A stretch of DNA of 43,060 nt from a virus. The notes beneath the pieces are model-generated. The model was given only the letters and a program-made list of their open reading frames with translations. It had not been told where the DNA came from and ran no database searches. Each line of letters begins with the position of its first letter. Position 1 is the first letter of the stretch. The DNA is taken from the IMG/VR virus record IMGVR_UViG_3300021962_000211, positions 1 to 43,060 of that record, one strand, 5' to 3'. A program made the translations under genes and the position numbers. Of the stretch, positions 8,080 through 19,700 are shown piece after piece.

Positions 8080-11000
8080 TTATGCTAGGGCAATAGTTCT
8101 CAGATCCTTGAATCTTGGGGATTTTGCTTCATTTGTTCCGTTCATAACGATCTTGATTCTGAAAGCATTGAACTGCTCAAGTTCATCAGCACTAAACTGA
8201 TACTCAAGGAACTCACCATCATTACTTGCGCGTACAAATGCGTCCGCTCTACCACTATTTAATGTAGAATCAACAACGGAATCTCCATAACCATCACCAT
8301 CAGTATCCTTCAGGTTATCATAACCTGGGAATAGTTCATATGCCTGCTCAACTCCATTTGAATCTGCTCTAAAGAGTTGATAAAGAACTCTAAAGTCTGC
8401 AGAAGAGTGGCGATAGGCAGAAACAAGAACCTTGAGTGATGTCGCTGGTTGCTTCAGTCTAACTATGCTTGTAGCATAAACTGCGCTATGTGGATCCTCT
8501 TGTACAAGATTGACCCTACCATCAAACGCATAATCACTAACTGGGTTATTCAGTCTATTTCTACCAAATACAATGGATGCTGTGGAAACATTAACAGCAG
8601 GAGAAAGGTTTGCATCTGCTGTCTGCATTGTTAGACCAAGTGTGAATGACTTGTTCTTTGGTAGAGATGTTAATCTCGTTGTTTCGTTGATTTGTGAAGC
8701 AACCATTCTAGAAGTGGTCAATTCATTTACATTGTTAAGTTCGATAGTTTCATATCCCTGGTCAGTAAATGATACTTCAGAACCACCAGCACTTGTAGCA
8801 GAAACCGTTCTGATTTGTGCTGAGAGTGATGTACTTTCACCTGGAGTTAAGACACTGAATTGTGGATCAACTCTATTATATTGAACGTTCTTAGTTGCAG
8901 AAGCATCCTTTCCACCAACAGTATTCTCATCGGTGAAACTTAACTGACTGTCTCCAGAAGTTCTAGTTCCACGATCAATTTGTAGGTGATAAGTATCAAA
9001 GTCTCTTAGTGACTTGAGAGCAGTGTCTGATGGTAGGTTATGTTGAGTATTGATTCTGGTGAGAGAGATACCATTTAACTCATATGGATATACTTTATCA
9101 CTAATGTTGTGTGTTCTAATCAAAGAACTATCAATTCCTCTAGTTCCAATACCAAGTGTACCAGCTCCGCCGCCGCCAGCAACAATAGAGTTGTAGAAGA
9201 TAATCTCATTATTTACTTTCAAGTAACCTTGGGAAGTTGAGATACCTTCGAACGTTGCAAATAGTGATGTATTAGCAACCGAAATAGTGGTATCGCTAAT
9301 AGCAAGTTCGGCATTCAGTGTGGTTGGAATTGTATCTGGTGCTAGATCAGCAAGAACAACGACGTTATTGTCGGCGTGCATTCCATGATTTGCCTGAGTT
9401 ACTTCAATAACTCTTCCATCATAAAGGTTGCTAATAACGTCAGAGTCACGGATATCAGTATTAGCATAAGCAACAGCAGTGCTTGCATCACTGTAAACAA
9501 CCAAGTCTTGACCAGCAGTAAACTCTTCACCCTGAACATTTGTTAGATACAGGGTATCTTTTCCAGTCAGAGTAGCAACAGAAATCTGTGCGTTCTTACC
9601 TTTCACAACGCTTGAAGTGGTAATGCCTAGGATGTCTCCAACAACATATCCATTTCCAGCAAGGGTGATAGTTGGTGTTCCTGATACAGCACCACCAGAG
9701 AAGGTGATCGAAGCAGTAGCACCACTTCCATTACCTGTGACTGAATATAGAGGAACATCAGTAAACGTGCCTGTGCTATATCCAGCACCAACTCTATTTA
9801 CGGAAACTGTATTGAGGTTTCCACCAACTTGCTCAATGTATCCACTGATAGCAGAGGCAGTTGTACTATCACTTACCTTCTTACCGATAGTAAGAATACT
9901 ATCCATAGAAGTGGTAGTTGTAATACCAACCTTCAGTTTTCTTGGTAAAGTCTTGATTGAGTTTTCATTAAGTTTACCGACATTTGTGTCTCTGGTTCCC
10001 AATGATGGGTTGTAGAAGTATGCTACACCAGGAGTTGTGGTAAACTCTGCCTTATAAAGTTTGAACTTGAGATCTTCAAACTGGTTAGCAGTCCAAATAG
10101 TACCATTTTGAGACTTAAAGAGACTTCCTCCAACATATTGCTTGGTAGCAATGACGCTTTCGGCATCAGGTAGAGTTGAAGTGTTTACAGTCTTCTCACC
10201 CATTCTAGCGATCCAGACCTCATAAAGATCTGAATATGGTGAAAGAAGAACTACAGCATACTCAGTATCTGCTTCCAGGTAAACTGGTGATGGGAATTTA
10301 ATGTTAGTTGCTACCGAAGCATCTCTTGATGTCTGGATTTCGGATGGATCAAGAGTAACTCTTGAGTATTCTGTTACAAGATTCTTTGTAGGAATACCCA
10401 GTTCAACTGTTCTCAGTTCAACGAAGAGTTTTTCACTGTCGTCTTTGTTGGCGAAGAATACATCAATACCAGTCATGAATGCACCACTTTCATCAACAGT
10501 GAATGACTGCGCTAGTGGGTCATATCTTTCAACTTCAGTGATTCTCTCAAAGATGTTGATTCTACCAGTGGTTGTATAGTTTGTTTCAGCACTACTGATA
10601 AGTGTACTTCCAGGTAGTTGTGCCTCGTTAGTAGCACTAGAAGTCAGTCTGAAGGTCTTAGTACCAGTGGTGAATCTTAGTGGGGGTGGTGGCGATGCTA
10701 GTGGGTTCCTGAAGAACATAGAACCATAGATATCACCAAACGTATCGGCAACGAGTCTGATATTTGCTACCGATGCTTGAGCACCACTTGTTTCGCCAAG
10801 AAGTACCATTCCAGTTGTAAGATATCCATTATACTTACCAAGAACTTCTTCCTGAAGTGCTTCAACGTCAACGTTTAGAACGGTAGAAGAAGCGGAGTAT
10901 GAAGTTGGAAGAGTAATAGACTTATTGTATGGGTTCAGACTGAAGGTAGTTGTTGGACTTCCACCTGGTCCAGTCTTGTGATTGGGTTGAACAACTCTAC

Positions 11001-14000
11001 ATGTGAATAGATTTGATCCACCAACATAACCTCTTACAGTCTCACCGACCTGGAATACGCCAGAGGTCATGGTGATTTCTACAAGTTTTGGAACGATATC
11101 CAGACCACTTGTGCTATCGAAGAAGTGGTAGTGTCTTGCTAGAGGTCTAAGACCAATAGCCTTGAACAGTACGTTTCTTGAGCGAATGTGTGGATCTGGT
11201 GTAGAAGAAGATAGAACCGTTCTTGATCCAACAACTCTTGTAGCACCACCAGAACCACCAACGGTTCTAGTTCCACCGTCTCTAACAATGGTTCTTGTCC
11301 AACTATCAGTCTTTGGACTTAGTTCGATAGCACCATTGAACTCAATGACGTTGAATGGGTTGACGTTTTCAACTCTAGTTGCTAAAGGTTGTTCAATCCA
11401 TGACTTTTCAGTGTACTTGAGGGTGATTAGATCACCAGTCTTTTGAACATTCGAGTCGAGTAGACTTAAATCTTCACTGAAGTTAGCAGTCTCCAGATTA
11501 ATCGATGGGTCAAGTGCTGGTTGTGGTGATAGTGAATGGAAATCAATAGGAGTGATTAGTTCATTATCAGCAGTATCAATATCAGCAGTTGTTTGTGCTC
11601 TATCTAATCTCTGATTATCTTTGAAGTCATCGACAAAGAAACCAGACTTATATCTATCCAAACCATCAACATCTCTGACTTGTAAAGTCTTGGTGTTAAG
11701 TTCAAGGAGTGAAAGTGAAGTTACAGTCTCAAGATTTTCGACTCTATCTTCAATCTTTCCAATATCTCTCATGGTATATCTTCTATTATCAACAACAGTA
11801 ACCACTGCGTCACTGGTGTCGTAGAGATATGCTGGTAGAGAAATTGTTCCAATCTCCATAGCATCATCACTGTTTGATGGTGCCTTTGGATTTTCTGCAG
11901 ATGCTCCTTTGATTATGTTGAAAGCACCTTCTTTGTTCAGTACTACCTTATCAATTCTTGGTAAGTAGAAGTCGTATCCAATTAGAGAACTTTCGTTAGG
12001 TGCAACAACCAATGTTGGGTTAATACCAGCAGTTGCAAATGTTCTACTATCAAAATCAAATGGAGATGTTGTTGTTGAAGTGAACTGAGCAACTCTTGGT
12101 CTGAAGTCAAGAGTATCAGTTGCTCTTCTACCATCACTCATTAGAGGGATGTCGGTTGTATATCTATCGGAAGTATATGAGTTTACCGTATAGAGGTTAC
12201 CAGCATCATTTGTAGGAATAGTATAGTGGTTGAATATAATTAACAGTCTATGGGAAGGAATATAGTTATCACTTCCTCTAACAATTCTAGCGTAGTCGTA
12301 GAATTGATCTCTAACACCCTTATCTAAGGTATACTTAGTTGTAATGTCTTGATAGTTTCCTTCATTTACTGCCTGAACAGTTGAGATAATATTCGATTCT
12401 CCAAATGTAGCAATTTCACCAACAACAAACTTGTTAGCGTTTAGATAGACAATCTCAACTTTAGTTGCAGAGGATCTTGTTACTACCTGAGCAATAGCAC
12501 CGCTAGTAGAACCAACGACTCTTTCACCAAGAATTGAGTTTGTATCTAATCCAAGACCAGATGGGAATTCAATAGAATCTAAAGTTGGAGCAGAAGTATC
12601 ATAGGACTCATATATTGCTAGAACTTCTACAACATCAGGTAAATTCAGACAGATTTCTTTATCTTCAACTCTTGTACCATAGAAAGCACTTTCTGTAAGA
12701 CCACTGATTGCAGTAGATATTCCAGAATTGGTGTTAATAACACTAACCTTTTCACTTCTTGTGAAGTTCTTGGTCTTGCTTGTGATTGAGTTCTTCTTGA
12801 CTGTAGTATTAACAGTTACGTTGGATGATAGTGATGGAGTTAGACCAGTAAAGGTGATTGTCTGACCATTTGAACCAAGAGAAACCTGGTCGGAGGTCAA
12901 ATCTTCAATACTTCCATCAGCATAGAAAACAGAGTATCTTTCAGTATCAAATGTTTCAAAGAAAGCACTGCTGATTCCTGTTGAAGAAACATTAATTGTT
13001 AGTGATCCTGTTGAACTTGTAGTTTGTTGCTTTAACTGACTGGATACTAGTAGATTTGAACCAGCAAGATTAACAGAGGCAATATTTTCTTCTTCTAATG
13101 GTGCAAAGAGACCACCATTATCTTGAACTAGTGGTACGCCAATAGAGAACGTAACATCGGTATTAGAACCAGGAAGAGCACCGTTACAGACACCACTGAT
13201 GCTTTCTACAGCGGCAACAGTCATTGTGTTGTCGTTATTTACACTAACAACTCTGTTGAATGTCTCATCAGCAGTACCAGATATCTGATATCTGATGATA
13301 GTATCACTCTTAATACCAACAAAGTTCTTGCCTGGGCAACTTACTGCACCAGCACTAGTGATTCTGATTGTATCAGCAATACCGAAGTTCTTAGGAAGTT
13401 TTCTTTGAAGAACTAGGTCACCAATAAAATCAAGACTCATATCACTATCGATAGTATTAGAGTCTTGGTATAATGATTTTACATCTTGAATACCCCAAGA
13501 TTTAACACTCTTGATAGTTCTTGAAACTTCTTTGGTTTCATTGATAAGAATTTGCTCACCTTCTATGAAGGTTCCAGATGTTTGAGAAATCTGAATCGTT
13601 GCACTTCCACCTGGGTTTGTAGTAAGATATCCAGATGCACCACTACTTACACCTCTAACATAAGAGCTAGCAGGAACTTCTGCATTAGTTACAGATTGGT
13701 TTAGGGTTAGTTGTGTATATGTCTGAACATCGAACAAATACAAATCCCACTCTGAAGCATCATTAGAATATGCAGCGTCAGTCAAACTGAATGAATAAAC
13801 TCTTGCCTCACCAATTTCAGTTCCAGTTGCAGCAGTAGAAGATGAACCTCTTCTTTGATTCTGAAGTTTGACGATATTTGAGTTGTTATTGACGCCAAGG
13901 ATAGGTGTTCCTTGAACGTTATTCAATCTCATCAGAGTTCCAAACTCAAATGGAACAAGCGCTGATGAAATAGATTTCTTATCTCTTGGTTTTTCTACAT

Positions 14001-15123
14001 CAATATTAGTTGTAGAAATAGTTTCAATATCGTATCCCTTTACATAAGCTCTTCCAGGAGATACTTTTACGGTCAATAGATCTTCTGATGGTGTATTACC
14101 TTGATCAGTGCTTTGACCTGAGGTATATACTCCACCGTTTGATAGTCCATTATTCAATGACTCACTTACTTCTACACTGAATTCATCTACAGCATAATCC
14201 CCAGACTCTTCGAAAGTTCTCTTAGCGAAGTAGTCTCTGATTAAATTATAACTTGACTTATTCTGTAACTTTTTGATTTGTCCATTTTCAATTCTAATCA
14301 GTTCAACGAATGTCTTGTCGTCAAAATCTGTTAGAAGTTTTTTGGATAAAGTTAGAGAAATCTTTAATCTATCAGCACCTGGTGCTGCATAGTTGGAATA
14401 TCCCTTAGCATTATCATATAGTGAATTATCATCCTTAGCAGTTACAAGTTCTTCAATAATGGTGAGACCAACTCTATATGAAGAATCTGCTCTATATGCG
14501 TCAAGAACAATCTTATCTTTTGCTACGTCTACAAATGTTCCTCTGATGAAATATACACCATCGGCAATACCTACAGAAGTACCAACTGCAGTAGCATCTT
14601 GATCTATTAGAGATGCAACAGTTTCTCCAGCATTTACTGTAGTATTTCCATAAGTGAATCCTGATTCTGTGATGAGAACTTCACCATCATTAAATGGAAC
14701 TACTTCGCCAGCGTTGTCGGCATTTAGATACCTTACAAACAACGTTAGGTTTGTAATCCCTTCAGATTCTGATACGTCTAACCACTTATCGACAGTAGCA
14801 ATGACTCCAGAGGTTTGTCCTCTGAGTTTCTTACCAACTAAATTACTTGCGTAGATGTTAACATCAATACCCAAGTGGTCAGAGTTGAGTTTTACTGAGT
14901 TATAATTAGCATCAAAGGTTACCCCACCAGGGATAACCATAGAACCTTCTTTAAAGATATGACTTCCAAACGATTCTATCTGATTTTGTAAGATAGACTG
15001 GAGAGTTGTTAGTTCTCTCGCCTGGATTGGATATCCTGGTTTAAATAAAACCCTGTAGAAATTATCATACTTGTCAAAGTCATCATAATAAGGGTTTATA
15101 TTGAGATTCGTTTTCTGTGGCAT
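8080..15123 (-). CDS. Giant DUF4815-like tail/baseplate protein, 2347 residues
   Basis: The N-terminus (NINPYYDDFDKYDNFYRVLF, then KPGYPIQARELTTLQSILQNQIE) matches the start of DUF4815-type cyanophage virion proteins; this domain probably covers the first few hundred residues. Long beta-rich stretches follow, with GSGAT/GAGYS modules (for example NRVGAGYSTGTF) and a repeat about an initiating 'state' of the form TTLNAELAISDTTISVANTS..F. A DTDGDGYGD calcium-binding-like loop lies near the C-terminus, and the end is RIKIVMNGTNEAKSPRFKDL. It sits after gp8, where T4 has gp9, gp10 and gp11, so a baseplate-peripheral or fibre-attachment role is inferred. The only break upstream is 3 bases after gp8. 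Confidence 0.82.
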   Translation of the reverse strand: MPQKTNLNINPYYDDFDKYDNFYRVLFKPGYPIQARELTTLQSILQNQIESFGSHIFKEGSMVIPGGVTFDANYNSVKLNSDHLGIDVNIYASNLVGKKLRGQTSGVIATVDKWLDVSESEGITNLTLFVRYLNADNAGEVVPFNDGEVLITESGFTYGNTTVNAGETVASLIDQDATAVGTSVGIADGVYFIRGTFVDVAKDKIVLDAYRADSSYRVGLTIIEELVTAKDDNSLYDNAKGYSNYAAPGADRLKISLTLSKKLLTDFDDKTFVELIRIENGQIKKLQNKSSYNLIRDYFAKRTFEESGDYAVDEFSVEVSESLNNGLSNGGVYTSGQSTDQGNTPSEDLLTVKVSPGRAYVKGYDIETISTTNIDVEKPRDKKSISSALVPFEFGTLMRLNNVQGTPILGVNNNSNIVKLQNQRRGSSSTAATGTEIGEARVYSFSLTDAAYSNDASEWDLYLFDVQTYTQLTLNQSVTNAEVPASSYVRGVSSGASGYLTTNPGGSATIQISQTSGTFIEGEQILINETKEVSRTIKSVKSWGIQDVKSLYQDSNTIDSDMSLDFIGDLVLQRKLPKNFGIADTIRITSAGAVSCPGKNFVGIKSDTIIRYQISGTADETFNRVVSVNNDNTMTVAAVESISGVCNGALPGSNTDVTFSIGVPLVQDNGGLFAPLEEENIASVNLAGSNLLVSSQLKQQTTSSTGSLTINVSSTGISSAFFETFDTERYSVFYADGSIEDLTSDQVSLGSNGQTITFTGLTPSLSSNVTVNTTVKKNSITSKTKNFTRSEKVSVINTNSGISTAISGLTESAFYGTRVEDKEICLNLPDVVEVLAIYESYDTSAPTLDSIEFPSGLGLDTNSILGERVVGSTSGAIAQVVTRSSATKVEIVYLNANKFVVGEIATFGESNIISTVQAVNEGNYQDITTKYTLDKGVRDQFYDYARIVRGSDNYIPSHRLLIIFNHYTIPTNDAGNLYTVNSYTSDRYTTDIPLMSDGRRATDTLDFRPRVAQFTSTTTSPFDFDSRTFATAGINPTLVVAPNESSLIGYDFYLPRIDKVVLNKEGAFNIIKGASAENPKAPSNSDDAMEIGTISLPAYLYDTSDAVVTVVDNRRYTMRDIGKIEDRVENLETVTSLSLLELNTKTLQVRDVDGLDRYKSGFFVDDFKDNQRLDRAQTTADIDTADNELITPIDFHSLSPQPALDPSINLETANFSEDLSLLDSNVQKTGDLITLKYTEKSWIEQPLATRVENVNPFNVIEFNGAIELSPKTDSWTRTIVRDGGTRTVGGSGGATRVVGSRTVLSSSTPDPHIRSRNVLFKAIGLRPLARHYHFFDSTSGLDIVPKLVEITMTSGVFQVGETVRGYVGGSNLFTCRVVQPNHKTGPGGSPTTTFSLNPYNKSITLPTSYSASSTVLNVDVEALQEEVLGKYNGYLTTGMVLLGETSGAQASVANIRLVADTFGDIYGSMFFRNPLASPPPPLRFTTGTKTFRLTSSATNEAQLPGSTLISSAETNYTTTGRINIFERITEVERYDPLAQSFTVDESGAFMTGIDVFFANKDDSEKLFVELRTVELGIPTKNLVTEYSRVTLDPSEIQTSRDASVATNIKFPSPVYLEADTEYAVVLLSPYSDLYEVWIARMGEKTVNTSTLPDAESVIATKQYVGGSLFKSQNGTIWTANQFEDLKFKLYKAEFTTTPGVAYFYNPSLGTRDTNVGKLNENSIKTLPRKLKVGITTTTSMDSILTIGKKVSDSTTASAISGYIEQVGGNLNTVSVNRVGAGYSTGTFTDVPLYSVTGNGSGATASITFSGGAVSGTPTITLAGNGYVVGDILGITTSSVVKGKNAQISVATLTGKDTLYLTNVQGEEFTAGQDLVVYSDASTAVAYANTDIRDSDVISNLYDGRVIEVTQANHGMHADNNVVVLADLAPDTIPTTLNAELAISDTTISVANTSLFATFEGISTSQGYLKVNNEIIFYNSIVAGGGGAGTLGIGTRGIDSSLIRTHNISDKVYPYELNGISLTRINTQHNLPSDTALKSLRDFDTYHLQIDRGTRTSGDSQLSFTDENTVGGKDASATKNVQYNRVDPQFSVLTPGESTSLSAQIRTVSATSAGGSEVSFTDQGYETIELNNVNELTTSRMVASQINETTRLTSLPKNKSFTLGLTMQTADANLSPAVNVSTASIVFGRNRLNNPVSDYAFDGRVNLVQEDPHSAVYATSIVRLKQPATSLKVLVSAYRHSSADFRVLYQLFRADSNGVEQAYELFPGYDNLKDTDGDGYGDSVVDSTLNSGRADAFVRASNDGEFLEYQFSADELEQFNAFRIKIVMNGTNEAKSPRFKDLRTIALA

Positions 15124-15126
15124 TTT

Positions 15127-16674
15127 TTAGAATTCCAGGATAATTTTAACGTCTTCTTTTTGTCTAGAATTTCTGGTAATAGCGGGACGATTATCAAGAT
15201 ATACAATGTCCCCTGACCCTTTATTTATCTCTGGACTGGCAACTCCGTTTGTAAACTGAGTTCCGAGGGCAATCAATTTTGTTCCAGATGGATTGGTACT
15301 AATACCAGTAAATCCAGTATCAATAGAACCAGAGAAACCACCAGTTGAGGTTACAGCGTTTGCATTTGAAGCAAAGTCGTACAATTTAGCGTTTGTAGAA
15401 ACACCAACGTAATCTGTAGCATCAAAGTATGTTTGGTTCAGGAAAGAATTTCTATCTTGGAAATACTTAAGAACCTTAGTCTCCGTATCATATGAAGCAA
15501 CATACCCCTTAGCAGTTCCACCAGTCACTGCTTGACTAATCTTATCACCGACGGATACAGACCCAGTAACTGATGTGAATTTAATTCCACCCAGAGATGA
15601 GAATTGATTCTCTGTAAACAGACTTGTAGAACCAATAGAGGTTGGATTCTTTACAATACCAATCTGGGCAAATGTTACATCAGTTGGGAAATCTTTTGTT
15701 GAATCATCAAATCTAGCATAAACAAGAACTTTATCTGCACCAAGTTCTTTGTAAATATCGTAACCATGACCCTTTGATGGTGGGATGATTGGAATCAGTT
15801 TTGCCTTGGTTGATGAACTTGAGTTGATAGAACCCAAGTCAACCATACCATAAGTATAGTTTTTACCACCAGAAGAAACAACACTGCTCGTTATTTTTCC
15901 ATTAACATCAACGTCAACAATAACCTTAGCTCCACTTCCATCACCCAGGATATTAAGTTCGTGGGAACCTTGAGAATACCCAAGACCTTGTGCATCAATA
16001 TAAACTTTTTTTATCTGATTTTCATTTGTATCCGAATCACCATTATTTCTTACTGCGGAAATCTGAGCATTAGTGGAAGATGCCCAATCACTTGGTAGGG
16101 AAATATATTCAGTCGAGTCAAACTTAATAATATCACTTGGTGAAACCGTATACAGATACTTCCACAAATAACTATCACCACTTACACCAGCCTTAGATGG
16201 CTCTAAATCTGTAAATGTGGGTTCATCTAGAGAAGCATTACCGGCGGTATTAATTCCAGATGAACCATTATCAATACAAATATAAACTTTATACTCACTA
16301 TTCATTACATAATAGTTTGCATCATAAAGTCTGGAAGACTTTGTAGTGGGAGATAAATTCGTCAGACTGTAGTCATGACGATACATTTCATATTTTGTTC
16401 CTCTCGTCCAGTCAACTCTTCTAACAAGTCTTCTGACGTTAGCAGAAGTCACCTTCTTACCGAAGGACATGTTATCACCAACAAAACTTTGATAATCAAA
16501 ATTATCAGTTGGACTGGGAGTGTTGGTATCCCAGTCCGTGGTTCTACCGTATCCAACCACTGCTGGGTTGGAAAGACCTACAAAGATATAATATGAATTT
16601 GAAGAACTGGTGACGGAATCTACAAAATTTCCCGCATTTAATATTCTAAACTGATCTGTTACAATTGCCGCCAT
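15127..16674 (-). CDS. gp8: Baseplate wedge subunit gp8
   Basis: The 515-residue protein begins MAAIVTDQFRILNAGNFVDS and contains SSSNSYYIFVGLSNP, WDTNTPSPTDN, VRRLVRRVDWTRGTKYEMYR, DSYLWKYLYTVSPSDIIKF and the C-terminal NRPAITRNSRQKEDVKIILE. These are signatures of the T4 gp8 family, which forms the dimeric wedge component binding gp6, gp7 and gp10. T4 gp8 is 334 residues. The extra length is a central part (about residues 220-440) with GLGYSQGSH and GGKNYTYG units similar to modules in its giant neighbours. It has its own late promoter 19 bases upstream. Confidence 0.9.
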   Translation of the reverse strand: MAAIVTDQFRILNAGNFVDSVTSSSNSYYIFVGLSNPAVVGYGRTTDWDTNTPSPTDNFDYQSFVGDNMSFGKKVTSANVRRLVRRVDWTRGTKYEMYRHDYSLTNLSPTTKSSRLYDANYYVMNSEYKVYICIDNGSSGINTAGNASLDEPTFTDLEPSKAGVSGDSYLWKYLYTVSPSDIIKFDSTEYISLPSDWASSTNAQISAVRNNGDSDTNENQIKKVYIDAQGLGYSQGSHELNILGDGSGAKVIVDVDVNGKITSSVVSSGGKNYTYGMVDLGSINSSSSTKAKLIPIIPPSKGHGYDIYKELGADKVLVYARFDDSTKDFPTDVTFAQIGIVKNPTSIGSTSLFTENQFSSLGGIKFTSVTGSVSVGDKISQAVTGGTAKGYVASYDTETKVLKYFQDRNSFLNQTYFDATDYVGVSTNAKLYDFASNANAVTSTGGFSGSIDTGFTGISTNPSGTKLIALGTQFTNGVASPEINKGSGDIVYLDNRPAITRNSRQKEDVKIILEF

Positions 16675-16692
16675 CGTAATAGCTTTTTTCTA

Positions 16693-16700
16693 TATTTATA
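16693..16700 (-). promoter_or_regulatory. T4-type late promoter TATAAATA
   Basis: A perfect late box in the 30-base gap between the 3955-residue gene and gp8, just after the former's stop codon and 19 bases before the gp8 ATG. Confidence 0.8.
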
Positions 16701-16704
16701 ACCA

Positions 16705-19700
16705 TCATAGATCCTTCTTCAGAGCGCCATTGCTTCTCAATCCATATCCACGTCTCTGGATTGTTGGGAATGTTGATAATCCAGAGTCAACTGTGAGACC
16801 AGTTACACCGATAGAAATAGGTGAAGACGCTCTGGAGAACCCCGATAATCTACCCCAGGAGAAGTGTCCTCGTGGATCAGTTGCACTACCAGTCGTTGAT
16901 AGACCAGTCGTTAATGTTGTCGATAGAATGTTACATGTAGCAACACCAGTTGTAGAAGATGAGTGGAAGGAATTGATAATGTAGATATTATCTAAGAATG
17001 TAGTTCCAATTCCAACAGTAGAGGAATCCGAACCATTGATAGAAGTAACACCAGAACCAATGCTTGTCCCAAAGACATAGATTGGATATCCTTCTTGTAG
17101 ACCAGTGAATGAAGATGCATTCAGAGTAAACTTGATTGCTAGAGGATTTCCGCCAGTTCCAACCGTAGTTCCAATTCCAGTAATAGTTCCAGCAAATCCT
17201 GCAACAGCAGTCATGTTCAGTACATTTTCAAATGATACTGATGGTAAAGTTGTTAGAACTTGTGGAGGTGCAGTATGAGTGTATCCAAGACCAGCATTGG
17301 TGATGCTAACTGCAGTGATTGTTCCATTCGAAACAGTTGCAGTTGCGGTAGCGGTAGTTCCGATACCAACACCAACTTGCTTTGGAGCAGAGATCTTAAT
17401 CACTGCAGAAGAACCAGTGTATCCAGAACCACCATCTGTGATGGTAAAGGAACTAATAGTTCCAGCAGCAGAAACAACTGCGGTTATTGCTGCAGCAACT
17501 GGGTCTGTAGTTGTATTAACAATCAATGCGTCAGTTGAATTTCCACCTATACCATTTTCATAATTAAAGAGTTGAGCATCATCAACGAAGATTTCCGTAT
17601 CGGAAGTGGAGAAATCACCAATAATCTTGGCAGTTGGGTAAACTTGACCTTCGATTGAATCTCTTGACTTGTAAATCAATTCGCCACCGAGGTTCTTATC
17701 TACTTTTTGCTTTATCCAACTAAAATCCTTATAGTTGGTATCATCAATACCAAGACCACCATAGATGTTAGTTTCAACTTTATCAGAAGCATTGATATTG
17801 TAGATTGTTCTTGGATCCTGAACAGCACTATTAGGAGTTTTATTCAGTTGAATAATATCACCAACCTTGATGGTCTCATTGATATTAACACTAACACTAT
17901 CAGTGTCTCTTGTTCCCATGTAGAAGAATATATCAATGATATCATCTTCTTTTGGTGCTGTTGTGAATACGATAGAAGTTCCACCTTCAAAGTTGTAATT
18001 GACGTTTGGTTCTTGAAGAACTCCATCAATATAGATTAGTAGCAATGCTTCCAGATCAATAGCGGCAGAATCTACGTTATTTGAATCGACTTCGAAACTT
18101 AGCAAATCACCATTGTAATACAGTGGGAATCTCTTTCTTACACCATTCTGAAGACTTGAGATGGAGTCAATGTAATCAAACTGTCCAAACTGCCATGCTG
18201 CAAAGTTATCGCTGAAGACATCTAGGACTTCTAGTTCAAAGTCATTTACTGGGGAAGAGAGACCTGCGGCAGTTACCAAACCAACTGGTTTGAACTTATC
18301 CCCTTTTCTGAATCCCCAACCAGGTCTAGTAATCTTGAATGAAGTAACTTCAAACAATGTAGAACCGATACCAACATTAGTAACAGCAGCACCAACCTCA
18401 ACATTAAGTAGAAGTGCACTTCCAGTATCTGTAGTAGCACCAATACCAAGGCGAGAAACGCCAACAACAGATAAGTTTTCGTAATTTGGTTCTGGTATTT
18501 GGATAGTTGGATTTGAACTATATCCAGTTCCACCATCACTAACAGTGAACGAAAGCGTTCCACCAGCACCTACAGTTGCTGTAATTGTTGCAGCATCTCC
18601 TGTGTGATTTGCGTCTGTTACCCCAATAGAAACTGTTCCACGATAACCAGAACCAAGGATGTCGGTAGAACCAAGTCCAACGGACTGAATAACCCCACCA
18701 GAAATAACAGCAGTTACTGCAGCACCAACAAGAGGAGCAAAACCAAGACCTTGTGTTGAACCAACGGAAACAATCAAACCACCTCTAGGGAGCAGATTCT
18801 GGTTTACATCATAGTCTGAGATAAAGGATGCATTATTAACACCACTAAACACGATGCTTGAGATACCAGCATTTTCAATGAAACTGTAGTTGCCGCCAGG
18901 ATTATTGGAGGTTGTTGGTGTTTGGAACATATTATTGATGAACACCAAACCACTACCAGTTTCAATACCAGTGGTGTTTGCTCCACCAACGGTTAGTCTA
19001 TAAGTAGCACCAATTCCAGTAAACTGTCTTGTGATGTTATCGTAGATTTGGTTGGTTGAATAATCCTGTCTGAGATAAACTCTTCCAGTAAATGTTGACT
19101 TAGCATAAGGAATGTTGCTCTCATCAACCAACTCTTGAGTGTTTCCTCTAGGAGCTTCTGTAAAGTGGATCTTACTTCTGGTCATGTTGTAAGAACCTTG
19201 ATACACTCTAACGGTTGTTCCGTCAGTGTGGGTTGTCGCTAGAGTTCCAACGAAACCTCTTTCACTCTTAACAACATTGAATGAACCAGTTCCTGTGATA
19301 GGACCAATAGTTGTGGTTCCGATACCAACTGCATCAACCTTGACGAATTCATCATCAATCTTCAGAACATCACCTGGAAGTATCGAGGAAATACCAGAAA
19401 CTCCGAAGTATGTTGCTCCAACAGAAATAGAACCACCATTATCAAAGAGAGTATGACTGATTGGGGTGAATGCTAGAGGAGATCTAGCAACACCGTCAAT
19501 AGTAATGAGAGATTTCTCTAGTTTCTTACTCATTTCTAGGGTATGAGCATTTCCAGAACCAGCAGAATTAAAGGTTACTGCTGTTCCCGCATTAGCATCA
19601 GACTTACTTGTAGCAAGTTTGAATTCATTATTATTAATCTTGATAGCATAGACATCAACTGGTAGAATGTTGGTATCAGACATAACCATAGCGGTATATG